A DNA stretch of 13,719 bases, taken from assembly GCA_039024295.1 (NCBI GenBank), contig JBCDIQ010000129.1, positions 1 to 13,719 of the forward strand, given 5' to 3'. The notes under the pieces are model-generated. The model was given only the letters and a program-made list of their open reading frames with translations, ran no database searches and was not told the DNA's origin. The translations under genes were made by a program, and so were the position numbers. Origin of the DNA: JBCDIQ01 sp039024295 (GTDB lineage: Bacteria > Bacteroidota > Bacteroidia > J057). Positions 6,013-11,473 of this stretch are shown piece after piece (position 1 is the stretch's first letter; every line of letters starts with the position of its first letter).

Positions 6013-8400
6013 ATGAAACGATTCCTAGCTTTTTTATCTCAGAACATCAGGGTAGTGCTTTTTATACTACCCTTCCTCTTTGCTGCTCCCCAACCCGGAG
6101 GTGCTAAGTCCTCCGAATTATGGAACCATACCCAGGTGTCATCTGGTACAGACACTGACGGGGATTTGGTCCCAGACGAATCAGATGTGGATGCCGACAA
6201 TGACGGCATTCCCAACATCCTGGAAGGTGAATGTTATGGAGCAGACTCCTTGTCCTGGCACGGAGAAACCTGGCATAAAGGATGCCCCATTAATACTTAC
6301 GTTACCCCAAGTACCCGGGTAACAGTAGGGATTTCGGCAGACATTGATGCACCTGTGGGAGCAATAGATAACCAAATCACTGGGGGAATCCCTGGCGCGT
6401 TAAGCACATTTCGAATTAAGCATGATGCGGCTAACTTGAGTGATTCTGCACGTATTTACCTGAAATTCGAGGATGTCTTAAGTGAGCTGAGCTTCTCGAT
6501 TCTGGACGTGGACGCAGACAACAGCAGCCAATGGCAAGACCGGGTAAGTGTCATTGGGTATAACAACGGAACACAAGTAACCCCTTCCTTAATGGGGGAT
6601 ACCTACAACAGCATTTACAGCCTTGTAGCAGTTGGAAATCAGGAAGTTAGTGACAACCTCACTGGGGCGAATGTAAGGGTGTCATTTGAGAGTGAAGTGG
6701 ACAGCGTGGTAATTGTTTTTGCCAATGGTCCGCTTGCACCTGTTGATCCTGCCCTCCATGAAATTGCCTTGCATACGCTCTATTTTTCTGTGGATTGTAG
6801 CCCCCTGGATACCGATCAGGATGGCATACCTGACTACCTGGACCTTGATGGCGATAACGACGGCATTCCAGATTTGATTGAAGCAGGGGGAATTGACACC
6901 AATGGCGATGGCCTGGTCGATAATTTCACAGATGCCAATAATAACGGGCTGACAGATGAATATGATCCATTTGGAACGGGGGCGTTGATATTTCTGCTAG
7001 ACAGTGATGTAGACGGGGTTCTAAACTTTGTGGATTTGGATTCTGATAATGACGGAATGATGGACATCCTCGAAGCAGGCGGAACAGATTCCAACCATGA
7101 CGGTCGTGTAGATGGAGCAGTGGGGAGCAATGGATTTGCAAATGCTTTAGATCCTGCAGACGCTGGATCACCCTTAGTTACTTCCCATGCGGATAATTCT
7201 CAGGGGTTTGATGCTAATCCCTGGCCGGATTTTGCTGCTGGTAGTGGCACAGGTGACACCGACGGGGATGGTGTTCCCAATTACATTGACCTGGATTCAG
7301 ACGCAGATGGAGTCGTAGACTTTTTTGAAGCTCAGGCTTCCGGGTGTTTCAAGAAGAGGACCGGAACCATTGATGGCAATGGCGTAGATTTAGCCTGGAA
7401 AGAATACCAGAATTGTGCCTCCAATGACGCGCCTTTTGGGGCAGGCACCTATGGAGTTGTTCCCTACAACCATGATGGAGATGCCCAACCAGATTACCTG
7501 GACATTGATTCTGATGGAGATGGAATGACGGATAAGGACGAAGCATGGGATGGTCCAGATGCCGATGACCTGGCTGACAATGCATACAGTGGCCTCGGCT
7601 TGGTAATTGATGCTGATTTTGACGGGTTAGCGGATGCATTTGATGCGTTTACCTTTGGAGCCAACGCCCAATCACCGATAGGATTCAACATCCCGCCTGC
7701 TGATGGGGACGGCCCCAGCTCAATGACCGCAAACGGCGTTTTACCGGCTGTTAACTTTACGCCTGATTTTATTTTTCCGACCAATACCAACGAAGGGGCG
7801 GTAGCTACCCAGCCTGACTACCGTGACCTCGTAGCTCCATTTGCTGTGGAGTGGATGGAAGTTCATGTTACCCTAGTAGAAGAAGGTGCCCAATTGGAAT
7901 GGGCCACTGCTTCGGAAGAAAATAGCTCCCATTTCAAAGTACTGCGATCTCTGGATGGCACAACCTTTACAGCTGTTGGACAGCTTCCTGCAAATGGAAC
8001 TACACAGGATATCAGTTTATACAGTTTTCTGGATATCGAAGCGGAAGACCTTGGGGCTACCCGTATTTTCTACCAGCTCATTGAAGTAGACTTGGCAGGA
8101 GTTGAGAGTCGCTCCAACGTGGTTCAACTCAACCTTCCTGAGAGTAGAGGACTTAACCTGTTGGTATATCCTAATCCTGCATCAGAGCAGGTAAATATCC
8201 GATTTACCATGAAGGCAAAAGAAGAAATCAATGTAAAAATCATTGATTTTCATGGAAAGGAAATAGAAAAAGCTACCTATGGAGGCAGTGCAGGAACCAT
8301 GAGCCATCGTATCTCTGTGGTGGATTGGCAGCCAGGTATGTACCTGGTGAAAGTATCAAGCCCCAATTCCCAGCACTACCAAAAGCTTATTATTCGATAA
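6013..8400 (+). CDS. Secreted TSP3-repeat protein with T9SS sorting domain, paralogue of the 1686-aa protein
   Basis: This is a 795-aa exported protein. Residues 1-30 are a signal peptide (MKRF start, hydrophobic VVLFILPFLFAA). A first TSP3-like pair lies at 46-70, followed by a beta-rich module at 72-262 that I do not recognise (it contains LSFSILDVDADN and VSVIGYNNGTQ). Four bipartite TSP3 units start near 266, 330, 415 and 487, with GIPDYLDLDGDNDGIPDLIE the clearest. The conserved module is at 549-605, followed by a fibronectin-like stretch (about 610-710) and a T9SS type A domain (about 715-795, beginning near VYPNPASE). From about residue 404 onward it aligns with residue 1302 onward of the upstream protein, but it has no FG-GAP, UnbV, PKD or PA14 part. 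Flanking terminators make it monocistronic. A surface calcium-binding protein is the safest description; its ligand is unknown. Confidence 0.92.
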   Translation: MKRFLAFLSQNIRVVLFILPFLFAAPQPGGAKSSELWNHTQVSSGTDTDGDLVPDESDVDADNDGIPNILEGECYGADSLSWHGETWHKGCPINTYVTPSTRVTVGISADIDAPVGAIDNQITGGIPGALSTFRIKHDAANLSDSARIYLKFEDVLSELSFSILDVDADNSSQWQDRVSVIGYNNGTQVTPSLMGDTYNSIYSLVAVGNQEVSDNLTGANVRVSFESEVDSVVIVFANGPLAPVDPALHEIALHTLYFSVDCSPLDTDQDGIPDYLDLDGDNDGIPDLIEAGGIDTNGDGLVDNFTDANNNGLTDEYDPFGTGALIFLLDSDVDGVLNFVDLDSDNDGMMDILEAGGTDSNHDGRVDGAVGSNGFANALDPADAGSPLVTSHADNSQGFDANPWPDFAAGSGTGDTDGDGVPNYIDLDSDADGVVDFFEAQASGCFKKRTGTIDGNGVDLAWKEYQNCASNDAPFGAGTYGVVPYNHDGDAQPDYLDIDSDGDGMTDKDEAWDGPDADDLADNAYSGLGLVIDADFDGLADAFDAFTFGANAQSPIGFNIPPADGDGPSSMTANGVLPAVNFTPDFIFPTNTNEGAVATQPDYRDLVAPFAVEWMEVHVTLVEEGAQLEWATASEENSSHFKVLRSLDGTTFTAVGQLPANGTTQDISLYSFLDIEAEDLGATRIFYQLIEVDLAGVESRSNVVQLNLPESRGLNLLVYPNPASEQVNIRFTMKAKEEINVKIIDFHGKEIEKATYGGSAGTMSHRISVVDWQPGMYLVKVSSPNSQHYQKLIIR
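6805..7647 (+). repeat. TSP3-like calcium-binding repeats of the 795-aa protein
   Basis: Residues 265-545 hold four units with Asp-rich loops (DTDQDGIPDYLDLDGDNDG, DSDVDGVLNFVDLDSDNDG, DTDGDGVPNYIDLDSDADG, HDGDAQPDYLDIDSDGDG). Spacings of 64, 85 and 72 residues are less regular than in the upstream gene. Confidence 0.85.
7657..7827 (+). other. Unrecognised conserved module before the C-terminal region (copy 2)
   Basis: Residues 549-605 carry SPIGFNIPP, SMTANGVLPA, NFTPDFIFPTN and QPDYRD, matching the module of the upstream paralogue. It sits between the last TSP3 loop and the fibronectin-like part that precedes the sorting domain. Confidence 0.7.
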
Positions 8401-8434
8401 AGATTCAAGCAGATTGTACAGAGTCCATTCTCCT

Positions 8435-8468
8435 AAGTCCTCCTGAAAGGGGGGCTTTTTATTTTTTT
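8435..8468 (+). terminator. Strong rho-independent terminator after the 795-aa gene
   Basis: AAGTCCTCCT (8435-8444) pairs over ten positions, two of them G-U, with AGGGGGGCTT (8448-8457) around a GAA loop. A T-rich tail follows to 8468. It starts 35 nt after the stop codon. Confidence 0.85.
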
Positions 8469-8510
8469 GGGGTATTTTTCCACCTTAATCTCCTGGTTAC
8501 ATAGTTGTGT

Positions 8511-8518
8511 TAAATTTG
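8511..8518 (+). promoter_or_regulatory. Candidate Bacteroidota -7 element (TAAATTTG)
   Basis: TAAATTTG followed by C matches the consensus TAnnTTTG and stands 31 nt before the ATG at 8550, a normal distance. It lies after the upstream terminator, so it is the natural promoter of the 439-aa gene. The -33 TTTG element is not evident. Confidence 0.45.
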
Positions 8519-8549
8519 CTGTCCAACACATTTCACAAATTTTGCTCTC

Positions 8550-9869
8550 ATGAAAAAAATCTACTTGCTTATTTTATCTCTATTGGCCTGGGCAGACCTC
8601 TCTGCAGTTATCACCATCAATGAGATTTTTGTTAATCCTCCAGGGACTGACGACGACCAAGAATTCTTGGAATTCAGGGAATCTACCAATACCAGTGTAA
8701 CCATTCCGGCGAACACCTATTTTGTAGTAATTGATGGAGATGGTGGAGCAGCGGGATCAATTGATAAGGTGTTTTTACTAAGCGGATACACAACTGGAAC
8801 AAATGGCCTTCTGTTACTCAGGGATGCTAACACCGTATTGTCTCCTGCTCCTGATCCAGCTACAAGCGTTCAGGTGTTGGTTAACGCTTTCAATCCAAAT
8901 ATTGAAAATGGGAGTCAGACTTATGCGCTGATCACAGCTACCACAGCTCCACTTGCAGGAACTGACCTAGATATGAATAACGATGGAGTCCTGGATGCAG
9001 GTATTCCTGCTGGTTGGACAGTGCTTGAAGCAGTAAGTTATGTTGAATGTCAAGCAAGTTTGGGGGGAGACTGTAATGGGGGTACCGAATACACTTATGC
9101 TTTACAGCTGCTTCCGGTAGGGGGAGTAGAATTTCCAAGTGGTCCTTTTACCCCAGACGCTTTAATAAAAGATGCTAGCGGAAATTGGATTGGGTTGGAT
9201 GTTACCTCTCCTGGCACAACTGGTCCTTACACATATGATCCTACAGAAATCGTAGATGCTGCCGGCAATCCAGTTGGAGGCCTTAATCCTACTACTTTGA
9301 CTCCCGGTGTATCCACTAATTTTACCCTTCCTGCAGAACTTGGAGGTTTCACCGTTGAAACACAAGATGGTATTTCCGCCTTTCTTTCATGGACCACTCT
9401 TTCAGAATCAGGGCCATTGGTGTTCGAAGTCCAGCACCAGCTTGAAGGAAACGACTTCGAGACAATAGGTCAAGTGGATGGAATCGGTTTTCAGGAAGAT
9501 CGCTCGGTTTCCTATACTTACCGTCATGCAAACCTGGAGCCAGGGCAGCATATGTATCGCTTACGAATCACCGATCTGGATGGAGAAGAAAAATACAGCT
9601 CTGTGAAGACCCTGACCATAAATGGTGCTGACAGAATGGTGATGTACCCTACTTTCACACAGGGCCCTGTGACCTTACGACTTACCGCACAAACCACTTC
9701 TGTTCAAATCACAGTTGCTACAGCAGATGGCAAAGTTGTTCAGCAGTATGCTCAGCAATATCCCGAATGGGAAAGCATGCTGGACATTTCCGGATTACCT
9801 TCCGGAATGTATCAGGTGTGGGTGCGCACACCTGAGCAGCAGGCTCGTTTTCAGGTAGTGAAGCAATAG
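8550..9869 (+). CDS. Secreted lamin-tail-domain-like protein with degenerate T9SS sorting domain
   Basis: This is a 439-aa exported protein. It has a short signal peptide at 1-19 (MKKIYLLILSLLAW, cleavage likely near LSA). Residues about 20-165 resemble a lamin tail domain, starting ITINEIFVNPPG with an acidic GTDDDQEFLEF; one DMNNDGVLD calcium-type loop sits at 141-149. A middle region has no recognised domain. Residues about 265-355 (ISAFLSWTTLSE, MYRLRITDLDG) are the fibronectin-like stretch that usually precedes the sorting domain. The last ~80 residues look like a T9SS type A domain (LDISGLPSGMYQVWV), but the usual YPNP start reads YPTF. Bacterial lamin-tail proteins are often exported and associated with surface structures or nucleases; no catalytic domain is visible. 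It converges on the ArsC-like gene with a 3-nt gap. Confidence 0.9.
   Translation: MKKIYLLILSLLAWADLSAVITINEIFVNPPGTDDDQEFLEFRESTNTSVTIPANTYFVVIDGDGGAAGSIDKVFLLSGYTTGTNGLLLLRDANTVLSPAPDPATSVQVLVNAFNPNIENGSQTYALITATTAPLAGTDLDMNNDGVLDAGIPAGWTVLEAVSYVECQASLGGDCNGGTEYTYALQLLPVGGVEFPSGPFTPDALIKDASGNWIGLDVTSPGTTGPYTYDPTEIVDAAGNPVGGLNPTTLTPGVSTNFTLPAELGGFTVETQDGISAFLSWTTLSESGPLVFEVQHQLEGNDFETIGQVDGIGFQEDRSVSYTYRHANLEPGQHMYRLRITDLDGEEKYSSVKTLTINGADRMVMYPTFTQGPVTLRLTAQTTSVQITVATADGKVVQQYAQQYPEWESMLDISGLPSGMYQVWVRTPEQQARFQVVKQ
9812..9835. repeat. Perfect 9-bp inverted repeat near the end of the 439-aa gene
   Basis: TCAGGTGTG (9812-9820) is the exact reverse complement of CACACCTGA (9827-9835), with a 6-nt loop. 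It lies inside the coding sequence, 38-61 nt downstream of the minus-strand ArsC-like stop codon. There is no T-run on either side, so a terminator role for the minus-strand transcript is only possible. Confidence 0.4.
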
Positions 9870-9872
9870 AAA

Positions 9873-10223
9873 TTAGCCTAAGGCTTCCCTTGCTCCCTCC
9901 ACTTGCTTTTTAGCATTTCCAATGAAAATCCGGTCATCCACCACGATGACCGGCCTTTTTAGAAAGGTGTATTCTTCCAGGATGTATTTCCGGTAATCAT
10001 CCTCAGTAAGGTCCATTTCGTTCAACCCCATGCTGCGATACTTCATGGCCCTTCTACTGAACAAAGCTTCGTAGGAGCCAGCTAGTTTGTGCATGTGGTC
10101 CAACTGATCTGGCGTAATAGCTTCCGTTTTGATTTCTTGCAGTTCAACGTCTGGACCAGGATTCAATGCAGCAATAATTTTCTTACAGGTATTGCAGGTC
10201 CCGAGGTGGTAGATTTTTTTCAT
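9873..10223 (-). CDS. ArsC/Spx/YffB-family thioredoxin-fold protein (putative arsenate reductase-like)
   Basis: This is a 116-aa cytoplasmic protein, the usual length for the ArsC/Spx/YffB family. It begins MKKIYHLGTCNTCKK, with a CxxC pair at Cys10 and Cys13 in the first beta-alpha turn, the place of the redox Cys. It has the family Arg-Pro in TFLKRPVIVVDD at 90-91 and further arginines at 57-58. The CxxC resembles Spx more than the classical CxxxS arsenate reductases. Genuine arsenate reduction is therefore unproven, and a glutathione- or thiol-linked reductase or regulator is equally likely. No arsenite pump or ArsR regulator is nearby. It lies 51 nt downstream of the DUF2207-like gene on the same strand and may be cotranscribed with it. 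Confidence 0.85.
   Translation of the reverse strand: MKKIYHLGTCNTCKKIIAALNPGPDVELQEIKTEAITPDQLDHMHKLAGSYEALFSRRAMKYRSMGLNEMDLTEDDYRKYILEEYTFLKRPVIVVDDRIFIGNAKKQVEGAREALG
9930..9960 (+). terminator. Plus-strand terminator embedded in the ArsC-like coding sequence
   Basis: CCGGTCATC (9930-9938) and GATGACCGG (9945-9953) form a perfect 9-bp stem with a 6-nt loop, followed on the plus strand by CCTTTTT (9954-9960). It starts 61 nt after the stop of the 439-aa gene, where a terminator for that gene is expected. On the minus strand the hairpin encodes about residues 90-98 (RPVIVVDDR) of the ArsC-like protein and is not followed by a clean T-run, so it is directional. Confidence 0.75.
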
Positions 10224-10274
10224 GGGGGTATAGGTGAGTTAGGAAGTCGGCTGCAAATAAACAGGATTTCCTCA

Positions 10275-11294
10275 TTAATTCCCCCAAAAAGCAGAAAGGG
10301 CCATGCCGGGCTGGGTTTTTTCTTCGGAAAGCAGCTCCTGAAAGTAGGTTTGACGCTCAAAAGGGATATCCAGTGCAATGAAATACGGCAGCAGGTAATA
10401 TTCATTTGAGTCCAAAGGGCGGGGCTTGTTGCTCCTCTGCACAAGAAACTGACGAAATTCTTGTATTTCCACCTGCATTTCAAATCCCTCTGGCTTATAT
10501 CGGGGCAAAAAGCGGTATGCCAATCCATGAACCCCAATAAGGGGCAAAACTGCTGGCAGGAAAAAATGTCCAGCGTAGGTTTCTACGTTGTAAATGGTGA
10601 CAAGCATAAATAACGCTAGCACCACCATCAGCATTAGGGCACCAATGTTTTGAATCTTTATGGCTACATGAATTCCCCATCCGATTGCCACGCTAATGGG
10701 AATGAGGAGCAAACAATAGAACGCCCAAATGGAAAATTCACTGCCCGTGAGCAGAAAGCTGGCCAGGAGCAATAGCAGGAGGCTCACCCCCAGCCCAATA
10801 CAGATTAGCAAGGGCACCCGAAGCAAATACTTCCGATAATTATTTGTCAGGTACTCGCTCATCCGCTCAGCAGCACTTCGGGTAAAACGGTTCCGTTTTT
10901 TGCCAACCCCGAGGCGTTCGATCATTTGCCGATTGCTGAAGGAAAGGGCCGCTCGCTCATCTCCGCTGAGCTTCTGCAAGGACCCCATTTTATTCAAAAA
11001 AATGCTGAAAGATTTTTCCCGCCACTTGATGCGGTAGCAATCCTTTACCACTGCGCTCATCACGCCTGCCAGCAAGCAGTCTAGGTCAAACCCATGCTTC
11101 CATAAGTAGCGGGAGGCCGCTGGCGAAAGTTGATGTGGTGGCTCTTCCCGAGGCAGTCCCGAAGGCTTCCCTGGCTGGTAATATCGCTTAAAAATCCACA
11201 CGTAATACCCCCCTGCAAGCAGGCTGATTCCAAGGATGGTGAGGACAAATGGGCCGTTAGCAAATCCGGCCAATAAGCGGTCGAGAAGATCCAT
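10275..11294 (-). CDS. DUF2207-like membrane protein, C-terminal half only
   Basis: This is a 339-aa inner-membrane protein. I chose the ATG at 11294 (MDLLDRLLAG) over an in-frame TTG 12 codons upstream, because the TTG lies inside an inverted repeat region. A transmembrane segment at about 16-35 is followed by a soluble stretch that opens PPHQLSPAASRYLWKHGFD, like the PPxxLSPA start of the DUF2207 cytoplasmic part. Hydrophobic segments follow at about 160-182, 187-208, 217-236 and 242-260. The end has YYLLPYFIALDI and a final aromatic stretch, like the family's LPYAIALG motif. The large N-terminal extracytoplasmic domain of ordinary DUF2207 proteins is missing. The function is unknown. It is the first gene of a likely two-gene minus-strand unit. 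Confidence 0.8.
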   Translation of the reverse strand: MDLLDRLLAGFANGPFVLTILGISLLAGGYYVWIFKRYYQPGKPSGLPREEPPHQLSPAASRYLWKHGFDLDCLLAGVMSAVVKDCYRIKWREKSFSIFLNKMGSLQKLSGDERAALSFSNRQMIERLGVGKKRNRFTRSAAERMSEYLTNNYRKYLLRVPLLICIGLGVSLLLLLLASFLLTGSEFSIWAFYCLLLIPISVAIGWGIHVAIKIQNIGALMLMVVLALFMLVTIYNVETYAGHFFLPAVLPLIGVHGLAYRFLPRYKPEGFEMQVEIQEFRQFLVQRSNKPRPLDSNEYYLLPYFIALDIPFERQTYFQELLSEEKTQPGMALSAFWGN

Positions 11295-11300
11295 GTAATA

Positions 11301-11319
11301 AGAGAATGCAGAATTCTCT
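11301..11319. promoter_or_regulatory. 7-bp inverted repeat just upstream of the DUF2207-like start
   Basis: AGAGAAT (11301-11307) and ATTCTCT (11313-11319) are exact reverse complements around a 5-nt loop, ending 6 nt before the minus-strand ATG. It may be an operator or a leader hairpin that covers the ribosome site. It directly adjoins the -7-like element at 11320-11327. Confidence 0.35.
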
Positions 11320-11327
11320 AAAAGATA
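11320..11327 (-). promoter_or_regulatory. Candidate minus-strand -7 element (TATCTTTT)
   Basis: On the minus strand this reads TATCTTTT, one base from TAnnTTTG. It lies 25 nt before the ATG at 11294. The -33 element is not clear. Confidence 0.25.
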
Positions 11328-11405
11328 CAAAAATCAAAGCAGATTCCTGAAAGCAAATGATTTTTTCCCTAACATCGCTTTAGAATTTAAGAGGAATCCA
11401 TTCGT

Positions 11406-11418
11406 GCATTTAAAATGC
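11406..11418. promoter_or_regulatory. 13-nt palindrome GCATTT-A-AAATGC between divergent genes
   Basis: The two 6-bp arms are exact reverse complements around one A. It sits between the divergent DUF2207-like gene and the propeller gene, 55 nt before the plus-strand ATG, where an operator is plausible. It is AT-rich and may be chance. Confidence 0.25.
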
Positions 11419-11473
11419 CTTCCGCTTCCCCCCTTTTCTTCTGATTGTTGCTAACTTGCCCAAAACACCCCTT

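Noticed and set aside
9873..10223. An arsenic resistance operon
   Set aside because: There is no ArsR, ArsB/Acr3 or ArsA nearby, and the CxxC motif is closer to Spx/YffB-type members.
11295..11330. Longer N-terminus for the DUF2207-like protein
   Set aside because: It needs a TTG start within the promoter-like element and dyad; the ATG at 11294 gives a normal membrane-protein start.
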